Below are positions 10,661 through 18,665 of a DNA stretch of 64,000 nucleotides, piece after piece (positions within the stretch are counted from its first letter, which is position 1; each line of letters begins with the position of its first letter). Location: NCBI GenBank assembly GCA_937949545.1, contig CALEDR010000018.1:1-64000 (forward strand), written 5' to 3'. The position numbers were made by a program, and so were the translations under genes. Source of the stretch: an uncultured Phycisphaerae bacterium (GTDB lineage Bacteria > Planctomycetota > Phycisphaerae > Sedimentisphaerales > Anaerohalosphaeraceae). The notes below the pieces were generated by a model. The model searched no databases. It saw only the letters and a list, made by a program, of their open reading frames with translations, and was not told the DNA's origin.

Positions 10661-10965
10661 TTATTTCTGAAACTGCGGGAGCTTGGGCAGATACGCCTCA
10701 GGATTTTTCTGAAATTCATCCTTGCAGGAGGGACAGCAAAAATAAACCTTCTTTCCTTTATACTCCACAAAAATGTCTTTGTTAACAGGTCCCTCCATCA
10801 CGGGACAGGTTGTCTGTTCAACCGACTCTTCGGCTGTGGATAAATCAGAGGTTGTTGTCTGCTCTGCAGAAGAAGAACCAACCGGCTCTTCCTTTTTCGC
10901 ACATCCCCCAGCTGCAATCAGCACCGCTACGGCTGACAAAACAACGAAAAAATTCCTACTTTCAT
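10661..10965 (-). CDS. YHS-domain lipoprotein, start separated from body by a one-base homopolymer deficit
   Basis: Small putative metal-binding lipoprotein within the efflux operon. The body has a lipobox-like AAGGC, a low-complexity Ser/Thr/Glu linker and a C-terminal YHS domain with CPVMEGPV and FCCPSCKDEF. Such cysteine-rich domains bind heavy metals and often accompany Cus pumps. The only good start, the ATG at 10965 behind AAAGGAG, is out of frame with the body. Adding one T to the run of six T (plus-strand A run 10947-10952) gives a textbook signal peptide, MKVGIFFVVLSAVAV. Otherwise translation would have to begin at a TTG at 10939 with no basic start and no ribosome site. It starts 3 bases after the cusB stop. 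Confidence 0.75.
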
Positions 10966-10968
10966 CGT

Positions 10969-12471
10969 TTACTCCTTTCCTGAAAGAATATTGTCCTGCA
11001 TCGAATGGCCTTCATGACCTGACGGTATTTTCAAACCTTGCGGGTTCATCATACTCGGTTTTGCCTGAATCTGCAGGTCCGCATCGATCCGATAGGCCCC
11101 CTTCACAGCAACATGCTCTCCTTCCTGCAAACCTCCCAGGACAAGATAGAAATCTCCCGCACGAGGCCCAAGGATGATTTCCCGTCCCTCAAAGGTCGGG
11201 ACCATTTTGTCAGGAACACGCACATAAACAACCGCACGTCTTCCCGTCCAGAGGACAGAAGATGCCGGAACGACCAAAGGCAGCAGGGGAGAAGGGTTCG
11301 TTCGAATCCCGAGTTCCTCCGCTGGTAATAATTTCATCCCGCAGACAGGACACAAAGCCGGTCCGTCTGCAACAACATCCGGATGCATCGAACAAAGCCA
11401 TTTGCCGGCCATCTCCGGCATGGTCATTTGCCCTTGAGCATCTGGACGGACCCGCAGGGTTGCATGAACAAGCATTTCCGGTTTTAGCAAGTCTTCGCGA
11501 TTGTCCGTAATCACACGCAATTTGACCGTTCGGGTTTTCGAATTCAAAAAAGGGGCGATAAAACTGACCGTTCCCTGAAAGGCTCGACCGGGATAGGCCG
11601 CTACAAAAAACTCCACCAATTGACCATAAGAGACCCAGGGCAAATCGCTTTCATAGGCGTCCAGAAGAACCCAGAGTCTCGAAATATCCGCCACGGTGTA
11701 AATAGGCTGGCCCGTTTGAATATAAATTCCTTCCTGAACGTGCTTCTCTATGACCACCCCGCCGATCGGGGAATAAATGGTCAAGTGATCCATCACTTTC
11801 CCGGTTTCTTCGATGGTTCGAATCTGCTCCGGCTGTAACCCCAGAAGCCGTAATTTATCCCTCGCCGATTCCACTACATCTCGTGTGGATTGGGACAAAA
11901 GCCCCGCTGCATTGCCGCCCTGACGAGAGGATTGAAGGGCTTGGAGAAACTCTGCTTGACCGCTGATTAGTTCTGGACTGTATAATTCTACCAGATGTTC
12001 TCCTTTTCGGATCCGGACCCCGACAGTATCGGCATACAGCCGTTCGATTCTTCCAGGCACCCAGGCAGCAATCGTTCGAACACGGCTCTCATCATAATCC
12101 ACTTTCCCCACCATATTGACTTCAATTTCGACTGGTTTTCTCTCTGCTTGAGCCGTCTCGATTTCCATGAGTTTGACGGCTTCTTGTGTGTACACAATTT
12201 GTCGGGGGCCAACAGAAGAAGATGAAACAACTGGAACCAAATCCATAAAACAAATAGGACATTTCCCGGGTTTATTCTGTATAATTTGAGGATGCATCGA
12301 GCAAGTCCACAATGCGGCTTGCTGAGAAGAACGACTTTCCGCAACAGGGGAAGAAATCATCAAACATCCACGAAGGAAAAAACCAAATCCAATCCCCAAA
12401 AGAAGACAGACAAAAAACAGAATTCTCTTTACGAAAAACCTTTTTCGATCAGACTTTTCGCTCATTTTCAT
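10969..12471 (-). CDS. cusB: CusB-type periplasmic adaptor of a metal RND efflux system
   Basis: Membrane-fusion protein linking the inner-membrane pump to the outer-membrane channel. One N-terminal membrane anchor lies at about residues 12-32. Two heavy-metal-binding modules flank the adaptor core: WTCSMHPQI...CPICFMDL near residues 52-78 and WLCSMHPDV...CPVCGMKL near 358-385. Between them are the barrel-sandwich (lipoyl), hairpin and beta-barrel regions of HlyD/CusB proteins. Single copies of the CxMHP module are common in this family, and two are unusual. This is the only gene of the four-gene operon with an undisturbed frame (500 residues). Confidence 0.93.
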   Translation of the reverse strand: MKMSEKSDRKRFFVKRILFFVCLLLGIGFGFFLRGCLMISSPVAESRSSQQAALWTCSMHPQIIQNKPGKCPICFMDLVPVVSSSSVGPRQIVYTQEAVKLMEIETAQAERKPVEIEVNMVGKVDYDESRVRTIAAWVPGRIERLYADTVGVRIRKGEHLVELYSPELISGQAEFLQALQSSRQGGNAAGLLSQSTRDVVESARDKLRLLGLQPEQIRTIEETGKVMDHLTIYSPIGGVVIEKHVQEGIYIQTGQPIYTVADISRLWVLLDAYESDLPWVSYGQLVEFFVAAYPGRAFQGTVSFIAPFLNSKTRTVKLRVITDNREDLLKPEMLVHATLRVRPDAQGQMTMPEMAGKWLCSMHPDVVADGPALCPVCGMKLLPAEELGIRTNPSPLLPLVVPASSVLWTGRRAVVYVRVPDKMVPTFEGREIILGPRAGDFYLVLGGLQEGEHVAVKGAYRIDADLQIQAKPSMMNPQGLKIPSGHEGHSMQDNILSGKE

Positions 12472-12549
12472 TCCCTTATTCTATAGTCAATTTACTGCAT
12501 TAGTAGTATTTTCGTTCAGAAATTTGTTATACCACCCAATTTCCTGCTG

Positions 12550-13835
12550 TTATTGCTTCCTCTGCCCTTTCTCAAAAATACTGTCCCCGGACAAGCGTTC
12601 TATCCGAGCCTTTTGCTGGAGATGATCTGTGAGGGCACGTTCATAGGCGAGTTCATATTGAAGTTTCACTCTCTGGGCATCCAGAAGACTAAGAAAATCC
12701 ACTTGCCCCACCCGATAGGCCTCCTCTGAGGCTGCCACCATCTCTCCGGCCTTGGGAATCAAGATATCCCGATATAAAACGGCCTTCCTTCGGCTGTCTC
12801 CAAGCTCAAATACTGCCTGACTGATTTCCGAAGTCAAATCAAATTCCTTTTGTTCCATTTCTCGATGAATCCGGCGAACCTGTGCCTTTGCCTGGTTGAG
12901 ATTTTCTCTGTAACTATCAGCCCACAAAGGCAAACTGACGGACACCATGACCATAAGCGGATCATGACTCTCTGAGGTCATTCCGCTCCCTTGAAGTTCC
13001 ATCCACTCCAGACCTAAACTGACAGTGGGGTAAAAACGCTTCTCCGCAAGTTCAATCTGGTGGCGTGCGGCAGCCGCATCCATCTGAAGCGCCTTCAATT
13101 CAGGATTCTTGAAACGAAGCATCTGAACGAGTTCTTCTTCGCTCACATCTGCTAGTTCAAATTCCTCTACAACAGGCCATGGAAGGAGTGAAGGGGAGGA
13201 ACGATTGAGAAGAGAATTCAGCCCAGCCGAAACCGGAATTCTCATTTTTTCTAAACTAAGCAGGCTGTCTTCCATCTGAGCCAGTTCCATCTGAGCACGC
13301 AGAATATCCGGATGTCGGCCGACAGACGTCCGGTAGCGGATTTGAGCCGTTTGCTCAAACGATTTCAGAAGATCCAAATGCTGACGGGCAATCTCGACCG
13401 CACGCGCCAAATAAGCATATTCATAAAATGCCCGTCGAACTTGCCAGACCAACTCCAAATAGGCCGATTCATACCGTTCTCGAGCCGCTCTGGCAGCCGC
13501 CGCCGCTTCATCCTTCCGACTTTCCAAGACTCCAAACCATGGGAAAGTCTGCATGAATTTCAGTCGATATCGATCCCCCATCGGAGTTTGATAAAGGAAA
13601 TAATCAAATTCGAATTGGGGGTCCTCCAATGTGCCGGCAGGACGAATTGCAAACACAGCGCTTCGCCATTGTTCAAAGGAACTTTTCAGCCCGGCATTAT
13701 GAGAAAGTGCATACCGAATATATTCCTCCAAACGTTGCGGGGCATTGGGTTCTTTTTCTTCCTGCGCTCCCTGCAAAGATAAGGGAAAAAAATGAGAATC
13801 AGAAATGCAGAAATTCTGCTCCAGATTGAATGCAT
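12550..13835 (-). CDS. TolC-family outer-membrane efflux channel, signal peptide out of frame by one base
   Basis: Trimeric outer-membrane duct for the Cus-type pump. The body (from about 13776) shows two repeated long helical regions typical of the family, with YALSHNAGLK near the start and SEEAYRVGQVDFLSLLDAQR near the end. The ATG at 13835, behind GGAAAGGAA, opens a signal peptide (MHSIWSRISAFLILI) but is out of frame with the body. One extra T in the run of seven T (plus-strand A run 13786-13792) would restore a signal peptide continuing into PLSLQGAQEEK. First gene of the operon, 36 nt after a strong promoter. Without the repair the protein could not be exported. Confidence 0.85.
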
Positions 13836-13865
13836 TCTGGTTTCCTTTCCTTTATTAGGATTTTC

Positions 13866-13893
13866 ATTATACCTGGGCAGAAATCGAATTCAA
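13866..13893 (-). promoter_or_regulatory. Sigma-70 promoter of the metal-efflux operon
   Basis: Minus-strand TTGAAT (13888-13893), a 16-nt spacer and a perfect TATAAT (13866-13871) lie about 30 nt before the tolC ATG. No obvious metal-regulator dyad (MerR-like) fills the spacer, and no regulator gene is next to the operon. Confidence 0.7.
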
Positions 13894-14041
13894 TACTTAA
13901 AAGGATCATCTCATGAGGGGGCTATTCTTTCCAGCCGTCAAGAACCTACAGAGAAGATAAGATAGAATAGATCGAATTCACATCCAATTCACCTGGAGTT
14001 GATCCGGGCAAATCGTTTCAAGATGGTTCGACCAGAGCGAC

Positions 14042-14757
14042 TTAAGGTTCTTCCCCGTCGGGAGCATCCAAAATCTTTAGATCACCGAAAAACTGCACTT
14101 CTGCGACATTGCCATATCCGCCGGCAGGAGACAAATAACGTACATATCGAAACCAATGCGGGTTGGAAATGGATTGAGAAGACAGAACGCCCTGCGGCGG
14201 TTGGGTCTGAATGGTAAACAAATCGACAACACCGCGGCCGAAATCCGGCGTATCAGAGCCCTGAAATTTGCCGCCCACCATGCGCTGGCTGAACCCGGAA
14301 CGAGGGCAGTATTTCACCTCCTGAATTCGAGCCCTCCGCCCTTCTCCAAAATCCAAACCAACCCAGGCCGTATTTTCTGAAGCATCAAAAAAGTTTTTCA
14401 GCGAACCGTCAAAAGCCGCTTCTTTTCCAGCACCTAAGTTTTTGTACGAACTGTCTGTACCGATTATGATCCCCCAAAGCTGTGGATCTGCTTTCACCGA
14501 CACTTGTGCACTGGTGTCCGTTTCGCCGTCCGGTGTATTTGCAGAGACTACATAATAATAAACAGTTTTCGGTGTCAGACCTGAGTCAATGAAATCGGTC
14601 GATTTTGTCAGAGCGATGGTCGCATAAGGCCCCCCGCTGACGGTGCTGCGTTTGACATTGTAGTTTTGGGCATACGCCGAACCGACCCAAGAGAGAGCAA
14701 TCTGGCGGCCTAGAACAACTGTCCGCAGCCCAGAGGGAACGGCCCCGACCGCCGCGT
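14042..14757 (-). pseudogene. 5'-truncated secreted protein: fibronectin III plus F5/8C-like domain
   Basis: The C-terminal part of what was probably a secreted carbohydrate-active protein. Visible domains are one fibronectin type III repeat (from PSGL...IALSW to VYYYVVSA) and a terminal discoidin-like jelly roll (FDASENTAW, VGLDFG, FRYVRYL) of the kind found at the end of planctomycete glycosidases. The open frame extends further right to 15010, but there it is antisense to the phosphodiester glycosidase fragment and has no signal peptide, so real homology seems to end near 14757. The catalytic N-terminus is missing. Probably a dead remnant. Confidence 0.65.
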
Positions 14758-15022
14758 GAATCGGGACGGCACTCATTTGTATCTGGCGGCGGCCGACGGC
14801 AGACAGCTCGGATTCAGCGAAGGAATGACCCTCGAGGAGCTGGCACATTTTATGAAGGAGCTCGGCTACTGGGACGCCGCAAACATGGACGGCGGAGGCA
14901 GCACCATCCTGGGCATCATCAATCCTGAAGGACAAATCCAAATCCTCAACAATCCCTCCGGTCCCGTGCGGGCACTGCCGGTGATACTGACGGTTCGCCT
15001 TAAACCCCAATCAAGCTCATAA
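14756..15022 (+). pseudogene. 5'-truncated phosphodiester glycosidase (NAGPA domain) fragment
   Basis: About 88 residues matching the C-terminal end of the NAGPA/DUF2233 phosphodiester glycosidase domain: NRDGTHLYLAAADGR, then GMTLEELAHFM and the conserved NMDGGGSTIL. In intact proteins several hundred residues come before this, including a signal peptide. Here an in-frame TAG lies at 14711-14713, and the only start is a GTG at 14756 without a ribosome site. It abuts head-to-head the truncated fibronectin-III gene, as expected if one deletion removed the 5' ends of two divergent genes. Confidence 0.7.
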
Positions 15023-15209
15023 CTTATTAATAATCAGCCACTTAAAGAATTTTTGCCCTTCGGTCTCTCCCGTCTTGAGTAAAAAAATTTTTGGGGCGGT
15101 TCCTATAAAATGGCCATCGGTGGATAAACAGCCCGGTCGGACAGCCAAAAACGGCCGGAAATGAGGCGGAAGAAGCCTCCGTAACAGCTTTTTTGCTACA
15201 ATACGATTG

Positions 15210-15302
15210 ATGGCTTCGGGGGAAGAAAACAAAAAATATATTGGCCCGCTACAAGCCAAGCCGCTGGCTTCGGGGAAACAACAAGGACTGTTTTGGGGGT
15301 GA
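15210..15302 (+). CDS. Possible 30-residue leaderless peptide upstream of the coiled-coil gene
   Basis: ATG at 15210 opens a 30-residue frame (MASGEENKKY...) ending TGA, 3 bases before the next gene's ATG. An extended -10 element, TGCTACAAT (15194-15202), sits only 7 nt before this ATG, so transcription would begin at or next to the start codon. There is no recognisable domain and no signal peptide. It could be a leader peptide coupled to the next gene, or chance. Confidence 0.3.
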   Translation: MASGEENKKYIGPLQAKPLASGKQQGLFWG

Positions 15303-15305
15303 ACT

Positions 15306-15563
15306 ATGTTCGAATCCAATTTTGAAAAGAAGTTCCAGGAACTGCTCAACGAGGTGGACCTGCCGCAGCCGCAAAAGGACAAACTGTTCCTGCTGGCTCG
15401 CCGAAATCGGGAGAATCATCAGAAACTTCAGGCTCAGTTCAGCAATCTTCAGCAGTCGCTGGACTACCTGCGGCTGGGGATTAAGTATCTGATATTTGAT
15501 CTGGAGGCGACGCGGCGGGAAAATCAGGCGCTTCGCGAAAAACTCAATCAGGAAATGCAATAA
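15306..15563 (+). CDS. Small coiled-coil protein of unknown function
   Basis: An 85-residue cytoplasmic protein with a GGGGGTGA ribosome site before ATG 15306. It is almost entirely helical, with heptad-like spacing of Leu across about residues 8-80 and a charged C-terminal end (RRENQALREKLNQ). No signal peptide or membrane segment. I do not recognise a family. Its neighbours (a tiny PEP-CTERM-like protein downstream and truncated genes upstream) give no clear role. Confidence 0.6.
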   Translation: MFESNFEKKFQELLNEVDLPQPQKDKLFLLARRNRENHQKLQAQFSNLQQSLDYLRLGIKYLIFDLEATRRENQALREKLNQEMQ

Positions 15564-15618
15564 TAATGGTTTCAGGCGGGTCCAGTACAGACCTCACACA
15601 CCGCTTTAGGAACAAAAC

Positions 15619-15768
15619 ATGATGAAGAAATCACTCGGCTGGATTCTTCTGGGGCTGGTCAACAGCCTGGCTGTCGGCATCCCGTCTTCGGTGCCGGCAG
15701 CTCCGTCGGCGGCGACAATGCTGATGCTCAGCACGGGAGCCGTCTTACTCGGTCTGCTGAGAAAATAG
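15619..15768 (+). CDS. 49-residue secreted peptide: signal sequence joined to a PEP-CTERM-like tail
   Basis: Tandem ATGs at 15619 and 15622 open a 49-residue frame ending TAG at 15766. The first half is a signal peptide (MMKKSLGWILLGLV). The second half, VPAAPSAATMLMLSTGAVLLGLLRK, read here as short blocks, has the shape of a PEP-CTERM exosortase signal: a proline-containing motif, a membrane span and basic end residues. The Pro-Glu-Pro core itself is degenerate (Pro-Ala-Ala-Pro). There is almost no cargo between the two halves. A terminator follows at 15811. Too short for routine gene calling. Confidence 0.45.
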   Translation: MMKKSLGWILLGLVNSLAVGIPSSVPAAPSAATMLMLSTGAVLLGLLRK

Positions 15769-15810
15769 TCCTCTTCCTCTCTCCACCTTGATTGGATGGA
15801 AAGCGCGGCG

Positions 15811-15842
15811 GGGAGCTGCAGCAGCTCCCTGCCTTCTTTTTA
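15811..15842 (+). terminator. Rho-independent terminator after the small-gene cluster
   Basis: Stem GGGAGCT/AGCTCCC with a five-base loop, followed by CTTCTTTTT, just downstream of the 49-residue gene. Confidence 0.7.
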
Positions 15843-15883
15843 AAAAAGAAAAGGGACATTCTGACGGACGGTCAGAGCATCCC
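15841..15883 (-). terminator. Rho-independent terminator of the hydrogenase operon
   Basis: On the minus strand GGGATGCTCTGAC pairs imperfectly with GTCAGAATGTCCC and is followed by TTTTCTTTTTT. It lies about 40 bases after the stop of the receiver gene, the last gene of the leftward operon. Confidence 0.7.
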
Positions 15884-15922
15884 TTAGGAGGAGGTGTTCT
15901 GCTGCAAGATGCGGTTCCTTTT

Positions 15923-16306
15923 TTATTGAATATAGTCCGCTACGGCCTTCAGAAGAGTTTCCGGCTTAATCGGTTTTTCCAGCACCTGCTTGACAGGCAG
16001 CCAGATCTGGTCAGGCTCAAAGCCGAACGGCAGGTTCATCTCCCGCCGTACCCCCGTCACCATCACAACCGGCGTCCCCTTGACCCCTTCCAGTTCATTC
16101 AGCTGGCGGGCAACATTAAATCCCTCATCTTTGGTCGTCATCATCACGTCGAGGATAATCAGGTTGGGCTTTTCCTTTTTGGCAGCCTCTACGCCCTCTT
16201 TTCCATTGGAAGCAGAAACCACCTCATATCCGCGGGCTTCCAGCAGATTCTCAACGCTTTCCACAAAATCCGCATCATCATCGATAATCAGTACTTTTTT
16301 CGCCAT
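15923..16306 (-). CDS. Stand-alone response-regulator receiver (CheY-like)
   Basis: A 127-residue receiver domain with nothing attached. The acidic pocket Asp9-Asp10-Asp11 (IIDDDAD), the phosphoacceptor Asp53 (LIILDVMM) and the C-terminal Lys in EKPIKPE are all present. It lies 27 bases after hndA and before a terminator, so it is the last gene of the rex-kinase-hydrogenase operon. The kinase at 20831-22660 has no receiver of its own and is the natural partner. With no output domain it should act by protein contact. Pairing is inferred from operon membership. Confidence 0.9.
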   Translation of the reverse strand: MAKKVLIIDDDADFVESVENLLEARGYEVVSASNGKEGVEAAKKEKPNLIILDVMMTTKDEGFNVARQLNELEGVKGTPVVMVTGVRREMNLPFGFEPDQIWLPVKQVLEKPIKPETLLKAVADYIQ

Positions 16307-16333
16307 GTGCAGTCTCCCTTTTCAACGGTTTCT

Positions 16334-16870
16334 TCAAGGTTTCCCACGTCGAGCTTCCGCCCCGACAGCCGATTTTTCCTCCGCGGCGGCCTTGCGGTAC
16401 TGGTTAATTATATCAATTGTTTTTTTACTATCCAGTTGTCCGTAAATCTTTTCGCCAATCATCATCACCGGGGCAATCCCGCAGGCCCCTAGACAGCGGG
16501 CTTCCTGAAGGGTAAACAGACCGTCGGACGTCGTCTTGCCGACTTCAACACCCAGCTCTTTTTTGAGGGTTTCCAGGACGCCGGCGGCTCCTTTCACATA
16601 ACAGGCCGTTCCCATACAGACACTGACCACATACCGTCCGATGGGCTCCAGATTAAAGTAATGGTAAAAGGTCGCCACCCCCCAGATGTGGGCGGTCGGA
16701 ATCTCGAGCGTCTGAGCGACTTCATCCATCATCTCACGAGGCAGGTAGCCGAAAATCTCCTGAACCTTATGCAGAATCCCGATCAAATAAGATTCCGGAT
16801 GAGCATCATTTCGGGCCGCCTGCATGGCCTCCCGAAGGGTCTGAAGTTTTTCCGTTTGAACCTGAGTCAT
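16334..16870 (-). CDS. hndA: NADH-dependent hydrogenase subunit HndA (NuoE-like 2Fe-2S protein)
   Basis: Thioredoxin-like [2Fe-2S] subunit passing electrons between the flavin subunit and the hydrogenase. The four ligands are present: Cys85 and Cys90 (VCMGTACY) and Cys126 and Cys130 (CLGACG). At 178 residues it matches NuoE/HndA length; a helical bundle precedes the cluster domain. Its ATG overlaps the hndD stop by 4 bases (ATGA), indicating translational coupling. Confidence 0.93.
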   Translation of the reverse strand: MTQVQTEKLQTLREAMQAARNDAHPESYLIGILHKVQEIFGYLPREMMDEVAQTLEIPTAHIWGVATFYHYFNLEPIGRYVVSVCMGTACYVKGAAGVLETLKKELGVEVGKTTSDGLFTLQEARCLGACGIAPVMMIGEKIYGQLDSKKTIDIINQYRKAAAEEKSAVGAEARRGKP

Positions 16871-18657
16871 TTTGAATCTCCCGACATGGTGCGTTCTTTT
16901 TTCGGAATAATCCCCGCCGGCGTCTTGGCCTTATAATGGGTATGCAGGTACTGATGAGACACCGGACTGAGCGGGCTCTGGAGAAACTCCTTATACAGCT
17001 TCTGCACATCCGGATTGTCATGACTTCGCCGGATGGTCTTGGCCTTGTCCAAATCATACAGGGCCTGCGCCCGTTTCCGCAGATTGTCATCATCCAGAGG
17101 GATAGAATTAATCTGGGCATAGGGCTGCCCCCCGCCGCCGACACAGCCGCCCGGACAGCCCATAATCTCGATGAAGTGATACCGGGACGGGTCTTGCCGA
17201 ACCCGTTCCAGCAGCCGACAGGCATTGCCCAGACCATGGGCTACGGCAACTCGAATCTCTTTGCCGTCCATGGTAATGCTTCCCTCCTTAATGCCCTTAA
17301 GTCCTCGAACGGCCTCTACTTCGATATCCACGAGGGTCTCGCCGGTATAAAGCTCATACGCCGTTCGAATGGCGGCTTCCATCACACCGCCTGTCGTGCC
17401 GAAAATCGCACCGGCACCGCTGGAAATCCCGAGCGGATGGTCCGGCTCTTCGGGCTGAATATGAACCAAATCGATCCCGGCGGATTTGATCATCCAGGCA
17501 GCCTCACGGGTCGTGACAACAATATCCACCCCCCGCATCCCGTCGAACATCAGTTCGGGCCGTGCGGCCTCATATTTCTTGGCCGTACAGCACATTACAG
17601 CGACACTGAGGATTTTGCGGGGGTCAATTTTCTTCTTCTTGGCAAAATAGGTCTTGGTCACCGCTCCCTGCATGGACATCGGCGACTTGCACGTGGAAAC
17701 GTTCGGAATCAGGTCCGGATAAAACTGCTCCAGACATTTCATCCAGGCGCTGGAGCAGGAGGTAATCATCGGCAGGACACCGCCGTTCTGCAGCCGCTCA
17801 AGAAACTCGCTGGCCTCTTCCATAATCGTCAAATCTGCTGCAAACTGCGTATCAAACACATAATCGAAACCGAGTTTGCGAAGCGAGGCAATCAGCTGCC
17901 CTTCCATATTCAGACCGGGCTCCAGCCCGAAGGCCTCTCCGATGGCCGCCCGCACGGACGGCGCAAACTGAACGACCTTCACCAGATTCGGGTCGTTGAG
18001 CTTTTCGAAAAGTTCCTGCGTATAATTCTTTTCCAGGAACGCCGCCGTCGGACAGACATTGATGCACTGGCCGCAGGCGGTGCAGACGCTTTCTCCCATC
18101 GGCATATTGTAGGCGGGCATGACAACGGTATGAAACCCGCGATGGGCCTGCGTCAGATTGTGGACCTGCTGAATCTCCGAACACATTCGCACGCAACGTC
18201 CGCACAAAATGCACTTTTCGGGGTCTCGAATCACAGCCTCGCTGGACAGGTCTTTTTCATAGCGCTTCCGCTCGCCCTCAAAATGCCGGGCTCGAATGCC
18301 CATCGAAGCTGCCAGCCGCTGCAGTTCACAGTTCCCGTCGCGTTCACAGGTGTGGCAATCCTGAGGATGATTATCGAGAATCAATTCGATAATATCCCGC
18401 CGGGCTGTCCGCAGGGTCGGAGTATTTGTGCGGATTTTCATCCCGTCGCTGACGGGAAAGGCACAGGATGCCACATAATTCCTCATTCCTTCCACTTCTA
18501 CAATGCAAACCCGGCAGGCCCCCTCAATCGACAGTTTGGGGTGATAGCAAAGCCGGGGAATATGAAACCCGAGTTTGTCGGCCGCCTGCATGATGGTCTG
18601 GTTCGGCTCGACCTGATAGGGTTTATCGTTGATGGTAATGGTAATCAATCGGCTCAT
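16867..18657 (-). CDS. hndD: [FeFe] hydrogenase catalytic subunit (HndD/HydA)
   Basis: Makes or oxidises H2 in a cytoplasmic multimer with HndA-B-C, probably electron-bifurcating between NADH and ferredoxin. With the start at 18657 (behind GAGG) it has 596 residues: an N-terminal [2Fe-2S] domain (Cys37/48/51/65), a His-Cys3 [4Fe-4S] motif (DNHPQDCHTC...C), two ferredoxin clusters (near 149-159 and 192-202), then the H-cluster domain. H-cluster motifs read TSCSSAW, MCCTAKKYE and IMGCPGGCVGGGG. All cluster cysteines are kept, but prolines in the first two motifs and alanine in the third are replaced relative to common versions. The C-terminal SHDNPDVQKLY is conserved. It overlaps hndA by 4 bases. 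Confidence 0.95.
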   Translation of the reverse strand: MSRLITITINDKPYQVEPNQTIMQAADKLGFHIPRLCYHPKLSIEGACRVCIVEVEGMRNYVASCAFPVSDGMKIRTNTPTLRTARRDIIELILDNHPQDCHTCERDGNCELQRLAASMGIRARHFEGERKRYEKDLSSEAVIRDPEKCILCGRCVRMCSEIQQVHNLTQAHRGFHTVVMPAYNMPMGESVCTACGQCINVCPTAAFLEKNYTQELFEKLNDPNLVKVVQFAPSVRAAIGEAFGLEPGLNMEGQLIASLRKLGFDYVFDTQFAADLTIMEEASEFLERLQNGGVLPMITSCSSAWMKCLEQFYPDLIPNVSTCKSPMSMQGAVTKTYFAKKKKIDPRKILSVAVMCCTAKKYEAARPELMFDGMRGVDIVVTTREAAWMIKSAGIDLVHIQPEEPDHPLGISSGAGAIFGTTGGVMEAAIRTAYELYTGETLVDIEVEAVRGLKGIKEGSITMDGKEIRVAVAHGLGNACRLLERVRQDPSRYHFIEIMGCPGGCVGGGGQPYAQINSIPLDDDNLRKRAQALYDLDKAKTIRRSHDNPDVQKLYKEFLQSPLSPVSHQYLHTHYKAKTPAGIIPKKERTMSGDSK

Positions 18658-18665
18658 GGAATTCC

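Noticed and set aside
14757-15010. Rightmost part of the leftward frame of the fibronectin-III fragment as its true N-terminus
   Set aside because: This stretch is antisense to the conserved NAGPA motif NMDGGGSTIL and has no signal peptide.
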